DNA from: Oehlia diaphana
Taxonomy: Eukaryota > Glomeromycota > Glomeromycetes > Glomerales > Glomeraceae
Assembly (NCBI GenBank): GCA_003833135.1
Contig: QZLH01000202.1
Location: 22,688-86,687, forward strand
Length of the DNA: 64,000 nucleotides
Direction: 5' to 3'
In this document: piece after piece, positions 48,186-60,412 of the stretch
Layout: each line of letters opens with the position of its first letter
Numbering within the stretch: the first letter of the stretch is position 1
Notes under the pieces: model-generated
What the model was told of the DNA's origin: nothing
Database searches by the model: none
Seen by the model: the letters and a program-made list of their open reading frames with translations, nothing else
Position numbers and translations under genes: made by a program

Positions 48186-49384
48186 TTAAGCATTATCCAA
48201 ACCTTGACTCTCATCGTCTACAGTTGATACATCGCCATCATTTCCATCACTCAGAGTTCCACTTTTTCTCAATCCAATTTGCCTTGCTAATCCTTCTCTT
48301 CGTTTTCTTTCTCTTCTTTCTTCCTTATTTTCCCACGTTTTTCCAATCTCTTTAGTGCATTTTGTAATTCCATCTTCGCCACTTCCAATTCCAGTGAAGA
48401 GATGATCCTCCAATTTTTTATATAATTCCTTCATCCTCCTCGAATTTTCATCAAATTTCTGGTTACTCAACGTGACTAATAAATACAAATAAGACAAATC
48501 TACAAAAAGATATAATTTATGATTTGTGGAATCCAAACGTGCGATAGGGGTATCTAATTTAAGAGAGCTTCGAATAACAACCATGTGTCTTTTTGCAGTT
48601 GTCAAAAGACCAGATTCACGATAACCAGTATCAATGGCTGAAGTGAGCAAATTCTTGGCAGCATCCAATGTTCTTGCTTCTACATGTAGGATCTGAACAA
48701 ATAAAATTTACAAGTTAAATAAAAAAAAATAATAAGTTAAACAATAAAATGATAGAAAATTAATTTACTAACCATAGGTTCAAATTTGAAATAAACGATT
48801 CTATTATCATCTTGTAACGCGTTATAAAGATCACTATCTTGGTCTGTTAACAATATTACGTTATCACATTCGGCACCAAAAATATTTTTCAATAAGAATT
48901 CATTCAATCTTTCCTTGTTGTTCTCTTTTGGTAAATCAATGTGTGAATGAGTAACATATAACCATCTTCCACCACCTTTCATCGAATGTCTGACATCATT
49001 CTCATTTACTTCTAATTCATCATCATCTTTAACATTATCAATTTCTTCATTAACGTCATTATGATAATTATTAGCATGATTTTCAGTTTTATTCTTATTA
49101 GAATTATTAAAAAATCTCTTTATTCCTTTACCAGCACAATAAATTGAAACTCTTCCAGAACAACTACTAGTTGTAACATAATCATCATGTCTATTTAATA
49201 ACTCAATTAAAGGTATAATTGCTTCATCAACAGATCCTTTTGGAGATTTATCTATCCTAGAATTAGTATCTGAAGAATTTAAAGAGGATAGAATTTGTTG
49301 TTTTCGAGTGTGAAATCCAGGATGCGTTGAATGATATGTTGGAAGACGTCTTGTAGTCGTGGGTTGAAAACTATAAGAAGACAT
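48186..49384 (-). CDS. TYW3: tRNA wybutosine-synthesizing protein 3 (TYW3)
   Basis: Exons 49384-48773 and 48692-48186 join to 372 residues. TYW3 is the SAM-dependent N4-methyltransferase of the wybutosine pathway, modifying G37 of tRNA-Phe. Family features: 'SPKGSVDEAIIPLIELLNRH', the Ser/Cys motif 'TTSSCSGRVSIY', 'GGGRWLYVTH', then 'IVYFKFEPM|ILHVEARTLDAA' across the intron, 'SAIDTGYRESGL' and 'RHMVVIRSSLKLDTPIA'. A lineage-specific Asn/Asp-rich insertion lies between 'CAGKGIKRFF' and 'GGGRWLY'. The C-terminus is a charged helix (KEERRERKRRE). It is followed at 150 bp by the convergent NIPSNAP 3' end. Confidence 0.93.
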
Positions 49385-49968
49385 TATTTTTTAATTATTG
49401 AATAACTTTCTCACAATAATTTGTAATTCCTGAAAAAAACTCTCTTATAGTTATTTGTAATTCTTAAAAAATTGTCCATAGAAATTGAATTTGGTATTAA
49501 TAATAAAAACACAAGTAATTCTTTATTCTTTTTTATAACCTAAATAATATTCACTAATCTCTTTAAACTAAAAAAATAAAAAAAAAAAAGAGGTAAAATA
49601 AAAAAGGTATAATTTGAGGGGGAAAAAAAGAGAATTTGGGAATTTTTTAAAGTTATTTGTTCCAATGACAACGATTTTTTATTGTTTTGATTGGTAAAAT
49701 TAATCTTATCAACTGTGTAAAACATGTTTAATGGCGTGTGAACTCATTTTACGTGAAAGTAAAAAAAAAACTTGAAATAGGTCGTTATTATTACTCAATG
49801 TGAGACTTGTGAGACCTGTGAGACTTGTGAAACAGAGGTTGCCAAATTTATTATCATTATGGATTAAACTTCATCATCAGAAAATCAACCAATCAGAAAT
49901 CAAATTATTCTTTAAAAAAAAAGTTCTGATAAGCCTGTTATAGATTTTTATACAAATATAACTCAATT
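49385..49968. promoter_or_regulatory. Divergent intergenic region, TYW3 and SMN genes
   Basis: 584 bp between opposite start codons; mostly A/T. It holds a 9-bp tandem repeat (49800-49832, GTGAGACTT GTGAGACCT GTGAGACTT GTGAAAC) about 140 bp from the SMN start, the only ordered element seen. Confidence 0.5.
49800..49832. repeat. 9-bp tandem repeat GTGAGACYT
   Basis: Three full units and one partial unit in direct order, in an otherwise AT-rich divergent promoter. It may be a multimer of a factor-binding site or a plain minisatellite. Confidence 0.7.
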
Positions 49969-51656
49969 ATGAGTACTTATTTCGAATTTTCAGAACCTTC
50001 TCAAGATATTTCACAAGACTCTAGAGTTCCAAGTCAACAGAAACTTATGGATATTCCTGAAGATAATGAGTATTATGAAGACGAGGTAGAGGACTCGGCA
50101 ATTTTAGACGGAGGAGACGAAGAAGAGGTAAACTTTTTTTTTAGGGTTTCATACTTATATTCTTTATAATTAATGTTTTATCTTTCATTAATAGGAAGGG
50201 GATGCTTGGGATGATAGTGCGTTGATAGCTGCTTGGGATATCGCTGTGAAAGAATATCAGGTAACTAATCGAATTGAACTATGAATGGTCTCATTCCTAA
50301 TTTCGCATTTACGGCTTACAGAACTCTTATGCTACTAGTAAATAATTTTTTCGTTTATAATTGTAGGATTTTCATAGTATCAAAGTAAATAAAACTAATA
50401 CGAAAGGCAATAAACTTTCCAATACAATACCCACTTCTTCAATTAACAAAGTGATAGAGTAAGAATAAGAATAAAAAATATGAATGTTTCGAATATAAAA
50501 CTGGATATTAAGTAACTATTTAAACAGTATATCTTATTACCTTATTATTTCAATTTTAGAACAGAAGAATCAGTCAATGTAGGCAAGGAAGATAATTCTT
50601 CTACGTTCGATATAAATGAAGGTGCTTCCACATCCATGAAAACTTCAGTCAAAGAACAAAAACAAAATGTACAAAAACCACCTGAACAAAAAATCAAAGA
50701 AACGGGACAGGTAAAATTTATTTATTTTTTTTATTACTTAAAAAGGAATAACTCTTAATTTTAATAAAGATCAAACCTCAAACTGCTACCGGATCAACTT
50801 CAAGCGGTCAAGACACCTCTTATCAATCTCGACCCATGAGAACGACTGCAGCATACTCTTCTTACTCTCATAATTTTCCAGGATATTATTCATATCCACC
50901 TCCATCAGCAACATCCTCAACTGTACCTATACCACCACATCCTTTTGGTGAACAGTTTAAGGGAACTATGGACACCCAAGAAGATCAAGGAGAAAGTCAG
51001 CTACCTCCAACAGAAGAAGACACAACAAGCTATTCTAATGCAAATGCTCATGATTCATATTACAATGGAGAACATTATTCTGCTTACGGGTTCTCCAATT
51101 ACTATCCACCCCCACCACCACCTCCTGTTCCGGGTCCGGGTCCACAACCACCTCCACATTTTTATCCATCGATGCATAGTGTAAGTATGTATTATTTTAT
51201 TTAAATTATTTTATTAGAAATATTAAAGTTTCTTTTTTAATTAGGATCCTAATCACGCGTTCCCCGGATTGAGGCCAAAGGTTAATATATTAAATTAATA
51301 TTCTTATTTATGTATTTGATTCGGGTGCTCAAATATGTTGATTTTTTATAGTCATCAAATATGGCCCCTCCAATATCTGGGTTTGGTAAAGTATAATATA
51401 AATATTAATAGAAACTGTTTTAGAAATCATTTCACCTTTTTTTTAAAAATTTTTTTAAAAAAAAATTATTATATATACTAAATGTATTAGACGATGAAGC
51501 ACTTACTAACTTAATAATGGCATGGTATTATTCTGGATATTATACTGGACTTTATCATGTAGGCTATTTTAGAATGCTTTTTTTTTTGATAAAAATAAAT
51601 AAATACTAATTTTTTTGTCCATCTATTTTGCAAAATAGGGACGAAAAGGAAGGTAA
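49969..51656 (+). CDS. SMN1: Survival motor neuron (SMN) homologue
   Basis: Nine exons: 49969-50127, 50195-50260, 50367-50458, 50560-50710, 50770-51180, 51245-51280, 51352-51385, 51491-51558, 51639-51656; phases join to 344 residues. The Gemin2-binding helix is clear as 'AWDDSALIAAWDIAVKEY', and the C-terminal YG-box oligomerisation helix as 'ALTNLIMAWYYSGYYTGLYHG'. The region between is disordered, Pro-rich ('YPPPPPPPVPGPGPQPPP') and has no recognisable Tudor domain, as in fission-yeast Smn1, though it is much longer. SMN oligomers assemble Sm cores on spliceosomal snRNAs. The last exon has 5 codons (GRKGR). The best anchors are the two terminal helices; the middle exons rest on splice phase. 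Confidence 0.92.
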
Positions 51657-52049
51657 AATTGGAAAAAATGTTCAAGGTAAGATATATTGTATAGATAATA
51701 TTCTAATTCACAATTATAGCGAAGAAAAAAAATTTTAATAAAATAATTAGTTGTAAATTAAATATAAGATACAAATGAAAATAATTATTTAAAAAAAAAA
51801 AGAGTATTATTTTAATAAATAACTTTATTATTTAACTAGAAACAGTAATATTTAGAAGCAGAAACATTATTAAATAAATTAATTTAATGGATTACATATT
51901 CTTAATAGTGATTATACGTATTTGATTGGGGTAATTTGTTTAAATTATTTAAATTATTTGTCTTTCTAAAGAGTAAGAAAAGTATATTATAATACAAGGG
52001 AAAAAATCGAAAAAAACAATTAATTAATAATAAATAAAAATCTACTAAA
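51657..52049. other. Intergenic, convergent 3' flanks
   Basis: AT-rich 3' flanks of the SMN and lipase-like genes; no gene seen. Confidence 0.6.
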
Positions 52050-53176
52050 TCATGCAGAAGCGAGAGCTAAAGGAGAAGAAGAGATAGCACCACTACTATT
52101 TGAAGTAGAAATCTGAATATTCTTTTTTTTAGAATTAGAAACAGCTCTATTTAAGATCCAATCAAGATAATCATCAATGACCGAATATCTTTCGTCTTCA
52201 TGATGCACTACAAAATAGAAATTTAGTTTAGAAAAGCAGTTACTTATGTTAACCAACATTTTATGAACTTTTTTTTTTACATACTTTCATGATAAAAACC
52301 AGACCATTCTCGCCAAGTTTTTTCTTGAGAAGGGATTTTATCAAAGAATTCTTTTGCAGCATTAATATCATTAATTCCATCACTAGTACCAAAGCAAATA
52401 TAGGTAGGTAATGTAATGTTTTTATATTTTTCCCTTAAAACTGATCTAATACCGCAGTTAATATCTGCAAGACCACGTAAAGAACCAATACGATGAATTA
52501 ATTCATCGTTTTGATATCTTTCAATTTCTTTTGGATTTCTAGAAATATATTTTTTATCCAAGGACATCACAGGAACTGTCAAATTAGGTATAACTTTTGA
52601 TAAAGCATTTGCTAAAGTTACAGCAGATTTCGGTACTCTTGCTTGAGGAGCCAATGCAATTAAAGGAGAAGATAAAACGATCCCAGCTAGTTTATCTTTT
52701 TCCGGGCCATCAGAAGCATAATTAGCAGCAAGACCACCACCCATACTATGACCAAATAAAAATTGAGGAATATTTTGACGTCTATTGGCAATAAGAAATC
52801 CTGTAATATCTCCAGTAACAATCTTCCAACCACCAGTATGACCAGGATTCTTATTACGAACGGCAGTTTTACCAAATCCACGTTGATCAAACCCGAGAAC
52901 TTCAACACCTTTTAAAGCGAATCTCTCAAATACATGATTGAAACGATTAACGTGGTCACCAAAACCATGTAAAAACACAACAGTTGCGATCGGAGGGTCA
53001 ATGACAGACTAATTCGATAATCAAAAAAAAAAAGTTGAGAAAAAGATTGGAAAGTTAATAATTATGAATCAAAATGTATGATATTTTACCATCCATTTTT
53101 TTGTATAGATTTCAACACCATCTGGTCTAGAGACCCATTCTTCAATCACATTAACAGAATTAGAATTAGACGACAT
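52050..53176 (-). CDS. Alpha/beta hydrolase, monoglyceride-lipase-like
   Basis: Exons 53176-53090, 53008-52285, 52207-52050 join to 322 residues. Serine-hydrolase features: oxyanion strand 'VVFLHGFGDH', 'DQRGFGKT', the nucleophile elbow 'FGHSMGGGLAANYA' (GHSMGG), the acid in 'FGTSDGIND', and the catalytic His in 'YHEMHHE', formed across the last intron. The cap contains 'LAPQARVPK', as in monoacylglycerol lipases of the yeast Yju3 type. The likely reaction is hydrolysis of monoacylglycerol to fatty acid and glycerol, relevant in a lipid-storing fungus; substrate is inference. The C-terminal 30 residues are Ser-rich. The first exon reads 'EEWVSRPDGVEIYTKKW', the usual family start. Confidence 0.9.
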
Positions 53177-55040
53177 TTTTTTTTCAATCAATGAGAATAT
53201 GTTAATTTTTTTTTTTTTTTCAAATAAAAAAAAGATTGATTAATTAATAATAAAATTAATATAAAGATTGGAGTAAGTAAAGAAAAAAATTGGAAATATT
53301 TATAGTAAATTTTTAATTTAATTATTTAATGACGATCGAATCGTCTTTCACATGGTTAAATAAAATTGGGATATGTATACATAATGGATAAATTGATATA
53401 ATTTTTTTTTGTTTAACCGATTTACATATTAGATAAAATATAGAATTGTACAAATTAAGTAATAAATAATTTATAAATATTACAAATAAGAGTTTAAAAA
53501 ACTTAAAATCACATGATTGATATGCGAGAATCTGATATCTAAATGTGAGAATTGACCCCTTATATTCGTTTTGTTGACTCTATTAATATTATTTTTTTTT
53601 TTTTTTGAATTGTGAAAATGTGGCGTTTATTATAAACTTGTTTTCTATATAAAAGAATTTAACAATCAGTCAATTAATCTACTCTATAAAAAGTATTGTG
53701 ATGAAATAAATTATCGTAAAAGAATCAAAATAATTTTTAATTCGAGATTTTTAAATTCGGGGTCTAAAATCTGATATTTTATTTTTAGCTAGATTAACTT
53801 TTTTAAACTTGATTAACTTTTTAAAGCTTGATTAACTTTTAAAAGCTTGGTTAACTTTTACAAAAACAAAAATGTTATTGGGATGTTTCAAAAAAGATGT
53901 TTCAAAAACAAGGGTTAAAAAAAAAAGTGTATTTCTTCTTTAAATTTTAACATTAAAGATCCTTCAGATACTCATTAAATAAATAGAAACTTAAAATTCG
54001 ATATCATCTGATTTACGTCTAATATTAAATGATTTAAATGAACGGATATAATTACTAAATAAATATGTTACCTCCTTTTATTCTTAGATCTTGTGAAAAG
54101 ATCACTTTTTTGACAAGGAAAAAATCGATTTCTTTATTATATATCGGTTAAAATTATTCCGAATTTTTTTTGACATTCTGTTTGGGTTTTATATTATATA
54201 TTTAAGTAAAAAGTCGATCCTTAATTTATATAAAATTATATATGATGAAATGATCATACAATATTCTGATTTCTGATATACCAAAAATACCAATCAAATA
54301 TCCCATAATAATTAAAAGATTTGAATAGGGGGAAAGTTCAACAACAATCATTTAAATTATTTAAAATTTACCGAATATATAATATATACATACATACAGT
54401 ACATTAATATACTCTTAAAAAAAATAATATAAAAAATAAATGAAAATTCTAAAAAAAAGTTTTTTAAAAACAATTTCTTTTGCAAAAATTCTTAAGTTCC
54501 AAAAAGTTATTATTTTCATATTTGTGTCAAATGATAAAACATGTTTTTAGCTTTAAAGGATACATAAATTCCTCTACACAGATAAAGAATGAATAATCAA
54601 CGAAAGAAATTGATATCATTTTCTTCAATTATAGGTTCCTACTTTATTTTCTTTAAGCAATTCATTGAAAATATTTCCAAGATAGAATGAAGGATATAAT
54701 AATATATATTCTAATCTTCTGTTGCAGGTCCCCCTGAGTACAATTGTCGGGAATCGAGATAATGGTCTAAAATCGGGTATACGCTACGGGTACAGTCTAA
54801 ATTCAAAGTAAAAAGTAAATGGGTCGAATTTTTCAAAATTTATAAATTTAGTGGCGCAGTATAAATATTAAAAGAGGACACCAAAGACAAGTAAAAAAAT
54901 TTTTATGGATTATTTGCAATTATAATATTTTAATATTACTTATATTACTTTATTTAATCAAGGAATAATTATATGTACAAGTAAATAAATAAAATATATA
55001 TGTGTGTGTATTTATATTTATAATAACAACATTTATCATA
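53177..55040. other. Intergenic region
   Basis: AT-rich. Four imperfect units of AGCTTGATTAACTTTTAA (period 18-20 bp) lie at 53787-53861. A slightly less AT-rich patch at 54722-54800 shows no coding frame. No gene seen. Confidence 0.55.
53787..53861. repeat. Tandem repeat AGCTTGATTAACTTTTAA
   Basis: Four adjacent units differing by a few bases (AGCTAGATTAAC, ACTTGATTAAC, AGCTTGATTAAC, AGCTTGGTTAAC, each followed by T- and A-runs). Confidence 0.75.
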
Positions 55041-55710
55041 TTAAGGTTTGATCGCATTCACAGTTTCATGATTATCAAAACTCTCACTTGTTTGATTATG
55101 TTCATCAATATATTTAAATATTATTCTACCAATTAATGCTGCAAGAGCAATCCAAAAAAATACAGTGCAAGTAATAAAGAAAATACAAACAAGTGAAATT
55201 AAAAGAAAGAATCCTATAAATAAAATTTTGTTAATAAAAAAAATTAAGTATCGAAATAAAAGTCAAATAAGAACATAACAGAACATACCATAAATACTAA
55301 GGAATAAAAGCCATAAGAATAATCCAATACTAATCGCACCACCTAATGTTACAAAAGTGGTGAATAATGAGAATACAACGAAACATAATACGGGTAAAAT
55401 TGCAAAAATGAAAAATATTGCAATGAAAAGCTAAAAAAAAAAAAACGATTATCAATATCTTCATTTTAATAAGAAATTTTATAATATGTATATTTTTATT
55501 ACTTACCCCAATAAAAGGGTAGTCTTTTGCAAAAGCTTGATATTTATGAAAACATTGTTCCGCGTGATTTATAAATCTATATAAAATTGGAAAATATTAA
55601 TATAATTTTTTCGTTATTATCATAAATCTTCTTATTTACCTTCCGGTTTTTACTTTAATCTCATCTCCTAAGTTTTTAATTAGATGTTCTTGTGTCATAT
55701 TACTGCTCAT
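55041..55710 (-). CDS. Promethin/LDAF1-like hydrophobic membrane protein
   Basis: Exons 55710-55640, 55576-55507, 55430-55289, 55213-55041 join to 151 residues. After an amphipathic N-terminus ('EHLIKNLGDEIKVKTGRFIN', 'CFHKYQAFAKDYPFIG') there are about four closely packed hydrophobic segments ('LFIAIFFIFAILPVLCFVVF', 'ISIGLFLWLLFLSIYGFFLL', 'CIFFITCTVFFWIALAALIG') and a short polar tail. This topology is like promethin/LDAF1 (and yeast Ldo16), ER proteins that gather at nascent lipid droplets with seipin. The call rests on layout and not on a decisive motif. A degraded paralogue lies 1.4 kb away on the same strand. Confidence 0.55.
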
Positions 55711-57087
55711 TAAGATAGAATAATGAAAACGGCCTATAAAATATCAAATTTTTTTTTTCTTGGGAAAGAAAATGGTTATCACAATAAAAGTAAACAATGT
55801 TTGAATTTAAAAAAATATATATACTGCGTGTCATGCCGATTATTTAATTACGTAATTGGATTAACATCTGATACGTAAAAGTACGTAAAGGAAATTTAAT
55901 TATGAAACACATAAAATCAAAAGAACATGAAATTCACACGTTATCAAATTTCTTTGCTAACTTTTTTAGGATTTTCATCGAAAAAATGGATATAAAAGTA
56001 ATTAAACAATCCAAACTATTTTATATGTGAAAAAAGTCCGAGATTTAATGCACAGTAATCTTATCATGCATAAAAATTAAATATATATCACGTGATCATC
56101 AAAGAGAATCTTAATTTCTGTAGTCCTGCGAGGGAAGGCGGCACTCTTTATACCGACTTCACATAAAATAAAAAGGAAGGCGGCACTTTTTAGTTAAGGG
56201 ACTTAAAGGATTATAGAAACTTAGTGTTTTAATAGGGAGTTTACTACTTTTTAGATTAGTTACTCTTTCTGTAAAATAAATTTTGCACTGTTTAAAATTA
56301 TTGGGAATCTAAAATTAAAAAATAATATTGGATTTAAAAAATGATATCATTAAGATAAAAAAAAAATACTGTTATTTTAAATATATTTTTTATCTTCCCT
56401 TTTTTTACCCTTGTCCATAGTGAATTGAATGCATTACAGCGTTTTGTCGACATTTTGTGCACTCCTTGTTAACTTTTTAGCAATCATTATCCAAATCTTT
56501 GACTGATAAATAAGCTTCTCCTAATCAAGATTTTTATAGTTATATATGTTACCAAATCTATTGGCTCCGAATGGTTTATGCTTGGCATTTGAAAATATTC
56601 CTAATAGGGTTGTCTTGCAGCCATGTGATACGTCATATGATACCAACTAATGCTAGATTTGAAAAGGAGTGCCAGCAACTGACAGAAAATCTTTCAATGT
56701 CTGTACTATAAATCTATTCTTCAACTGCTAATAAGCAAATAATAACTTCATAAATATCTAAAATGGATGAGTTACTTACCGGAAGTCCAGAAGCTTTGCA
56801 TACTTAATATATTTAACAGATATATAAATAAAAAGTGGGATTGGTAGATTTTCCAATAATGATAAAAAACCAGTTCAAAAAAATTTTTAGTGTTAAAAAA
56901 ATAATTTTACTAGAACAAATTCTTGTTATTACAGGATTTCATTCACTATTATGTAATAATACTTGGATAATGAAAATTTGAACTACTAGGAAACCGGCTT
57001 TCAGAAGATTCGAACGAAATAAAGTTTTTTTTTTTTTAAAAAAAAACTTCATTAAACTTCTACATGATACTTTATTTGATTAACCAA
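55711..57087. other. Intergenic region between paralogues
   Basis: Contains an 18-bp direct repeat GGAAGGCGGCACTyTTTA (56133-56150 and 56175-56192) and, at about 56420-56700, a less AT-rich segment that reads as broken protein fragments on the minus strand, possibly an old transposon relic. No intact gene. Confidence 0.5.
56133..56192. repeat. 18-bp direct repeat GGAAGGCGGCACTyTTTA
   Basis: Two copies, 42 bp apart start to start, with a much higher G content than the flanking DNA; the second copy has T where the first has C. Confidence 0.75.
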
Positions 57088-57591
57088 TTATAAAAACGCT
57101 GTAATCCATATCAGTAACCTATTAAAAAGTTCACAAAATATTGCGATTGGAATAAAGAATCCCACAATGCAAACTGTTGAAGAGTCAATAAAAATTGTAA
57201 AATATTCCTGTCTTCATCAAATAAATGAAATCGACACCGAACATACTCGTGCTGATGAACAAAATCCAAATAATTAATCCAATAAAAAGCCACAATATGG
57301 GCATAATCGCGAAAATAACACATATCGCAATGATACGAATGATTAACTAAAAAGAATATACACATAATTTGTTAATAGATTTAGATTTAAAGATGATTTG
57401 ATATGAAAAGAAGAAAAATTACCCTAATAAAAGGGTGGTTTCTCAATAATCTTGTTGAAATGCTATAGTGAATAAATTAAATTGATTTAATATTAAAAAT
57501 GGTATAAAAAAAAACAATTTTATTAATTTCATTTAAAACTTAAAAGGTACTTTATAATCCTATCACCCCAATTTTGAATCAATTGTAGCAT
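57088..57591 (-). pseudogene. Degraded paralogue of the promethin-like gene
   Basis: The same four-exon order as the gene at 55041-55710 can be followed: start 'MLQLIQNWGDRIIKYLL' (compare 'LIKNLGDEIKVK'), a short segment after 'CACTATAG' with 'HFNKIIEKPPF' (compare 'AKDYPFIG'), a hydrophobic exon 'LIIRIIAICVIFAIMPILWL' and a last part 'VCIVGFFIPIAIFCELFN'. The frames no longer join: the second segment meets a stop in one frame, and the third exon runs into TGA where a donor would be expected (GGAATATT in place of a GT site). It is interpreted as a decayed tandem copy; a divergent working gene with unusual splicing is less likely. Confidence 0.45.
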
Positions 57592-58405
57592 ATTTTTTTA
57601 TTATTTAGCTTAAAAGATAAATGGTTATAAGGAAGAGGTTTAAAAGAGCTTGTATTTATATTGCGCATTATTTATAGCGTCGTTCTTTACATGACAAACT
57701 ATATCGGGATTTTATGTATATCCGAGTTAAAAACAAAAACAATATAGCTTAAAAAAGTTCGACCTACACAGCATTTGTTTTTAAAATATGGAAACCAATC
57801 AAAGAAAGATGGTGTTTTATCTGTTATTGTTGTTAACAATATTATATAATGTAAATACGCTGTTATTGTTGCATCAAATAATGGATAAATACTATAAATA
57901 TTTTATTTGCATTTTTATTAAGATACTAAAATATTTCCTGTAAAAGACCAAATGATACGGACTAAACTATTTTTTGATCCATTTAAGTTTCGGTATATTC
58001 TTTGCCAAAGTTTTTTTTTTTTTGGTTGTCCCACCTGAACTATCCTCAGCTTTCTTTCTAATAATAATATCTTTAAAATTTAGGCTCCACATTAATGATT
58101 CAATTCTGAATGTAAGCATTTCAACTTACAAATAAATATCTTTCTTAAAAGATTTTTCCTTTGGGAATTCGTCCTATACTTAAATTATAGATGTCATTGG
58201 AACGTCCATTATAAAATTATCACATTGATGATGAGTTGATGATCAATCTCGCGCCTACTACAGATCACATGCCAATTTTTTCAATTTTTTTCTGTTTATC
58301 ATAATACGTGGAAATTAAAAAAAGTTTATTTTTATTATTACAATTTCGTAATTTTAGATCAGATTGTCTGGATTTTTTTTTAAAAAAAATAAATAAAAGT
58401 TTAAT
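57592..58405. other. Intergenic region
   Basis: AT-rich; TGTTATTGTTG occurs twice (about 57823 and 57861). It holds the promoter of the CstF-64 gene. No gene seen. Confidence 0.55.
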
Positions 58406-58984
58406 ATGAGTACTGGATCACGGGGCTCAAATATTGTCTTTGGTAAATATTTTTTATATATAAAGTTAGTGATGACTTTTCTAACGATTAACATTGTGTT
58501 ATTTTTCTTTTTCATTTTAGTTGGAAATATTCCTTATGAACTCACCGAAGATCAGTTAACGGAAGTTTTTAAAGAAGTTGGACCCGTATTATCTTTTCGG
58601 TTTGTTTTAAATTAAGTTTTTACTTTATATTAGTTAATAAATAAAAATTATAAAAATTTTTTTTAATTGTTATTTACCTTAATTATTTATCTAGTCTTGT
58701 TTTCGATCGAGATACAGGAAGACCTCGAGGATATGGTTTTTGTGAATATCATGGTATGTAAATTTATTATTTAATCGATTTTTTGATCAATTTTTATAAT
58801 TCTTATAATTAATAAATATTATTATGTATATAATTAATTTTGAAAGATACTGAGACTGCAGCAAGTGCTGTACGTAATTTGAATAATGTTGAAGTTGGCG
58901 GGAGACAATTAAGAGTTGATTATGCTGATGGTGATCCAGCAGCTTCTTCTTCATCAGCTTCACAGGGCGAAAGACCGAATAATG

Positions 58985-59015
<31 letters not shown>

Positions 59016-59694
59016 ACAACAACAACAACAACAACAACAGCAACAACGACAACCGCAGCCACAACCACAGCCACAACCCCAACCCCCACCACCATCACGA
59101 CAAACACCACCTCCTCAAATTGTTTCACCACCATCAACTACAGCACAACAGCAACAACAAACGATAGAAAATATGTCACAAGCTGAAAATTCAATGAATC
59201 AAGCTCAACTTCTTGAGATTTTGTCAACAATGAAGGTAAATTTTTCATTCAAAGAACCTTTTTTTTTTTTAAAAAAAAAAATCAATAAGCTAATAATGAA
59301 AGATGTTCTTTAAAAAATAGTTATACATTCAAACTCATTATGAACAAGCTCGTATACTATTAACGCAAAATCCTCAATTATCATATTCATTATTTCAAAT
59401 AATGGTACAATTAAATCTTATTGATCCATCAATATTACCGGTACGTATATATGTCTTTTTTCTTTTATGTTTTAAAAAAGAATGCTAATCTCGCTTTATC
59501 TTTCTTAAGAGTTTATTGGCCCAAACCGCGCCGCAGCAACAAAATCAACCCGCACCGGTACAAAATACTAATCAAGTAGTTAATTTTGGACCTCCAAACG
59601 TTACTTCAAACGTTCCTCCAGCTCCCGTAGTACCACAACATCAACCTCAACCACAACATCAACCACAACATCAACCACAACATCAACCACAACA

Positions 59695-59739
<45 letters not shown>

Positions 59740-60412
59740 TCAGCAACAACAGCAGCAACCGCCACCAATGTATGGAATGCCACCACAACCGCAACCAATG
59801 ATGCAGCAACCCATGCAACAACAACCGATTCAACCTTCTCCCATACAACCACCACCAATGCAGCAACAACCACCACCCATACAGCAATCAATTCCTCAAC
59901 CCTTACAACAAGCAATACAACCACCAATGGGTATGCCAACCGGGATGCTATCGGTTATGGGCAATACAGGAACTCCAACATCATATGTTGGTGGAAATGT
60001 AAACTTAAGTAAAAATTATATCTTTATATATTCAAATAGATTAGAAGTTTGTTTAAATTTTTGCTGATAAGTTTTTTTTAAATAGACGATTTACAGATAC
60101 AGGAAGCAAGCCAAAAGCAGGTTTGTACATTATAAAACTAATCATATTCATAAAAGAGATATTTATTGATCGATTTATTTAACACCACTTTTCTTTATTC
60201 GGTTTAGCTTCTTTTGCAAGTGCTTAATCTTCCACAACAGCAAATTGACTCACTATCACCCGAACAACGTAATAGTTTAATTGCATTGGTATGTTGATGA
60301 TAAATTAATTATTCAATTTATTTAATTTATTTATCGTAAATAATAATATACAAAATTTTTTGTTTTATCATAATAGAAAAATCAACTTTTACTTCAAACG
60401 AGGCAGACGTAA
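58406..60412 (+). CDS. CSTF2: Cleavage stimulation factor subunit 2 (CstF-64 / Rna15)
   Basis: Nine exons: 58406-58442, 58521-58599, 58695-58753, 58847-59235, 59321-59440, 59510-60008, 60086-60120, 60208-60288, 60377-60412; phases join to 444 residues. It binds the GU/U-rich element downstream of poly(A) sites. The RRM at the N-terminus has RNP2 '[16 protein letters not shown]' and RNP1 '[11 protein letters not shown]', followed by '[10 protein letters not shown]'. Then a Gln run, the CstF-77-binding hinge '[21 protein letters not shown]...[17 protein letters not shown]', a His/Gln/Pro-rich middle in place of the animal MEARA-type repeats, and the C-terminal three-helix domain '[19 protein letters not shown]...LKNQL'. 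The Gln/His-Gln coding tracts give long antisense frames that are not genes. Confidence 0.96.

Noticed and set aside
56420..56700. Possible transposase fragment on the minus strand
   Set aside because: Protein-like pieces are short and separated by stops; no catalytic motif or terminal repeat can be named.
58787..59939. Minus-strand frames of Val/Ala or Leu/Trp runs
   Set aside because: They are shadows of the CAA/CAG and CCA/CAT coding repeats in the CstF-64 gene.
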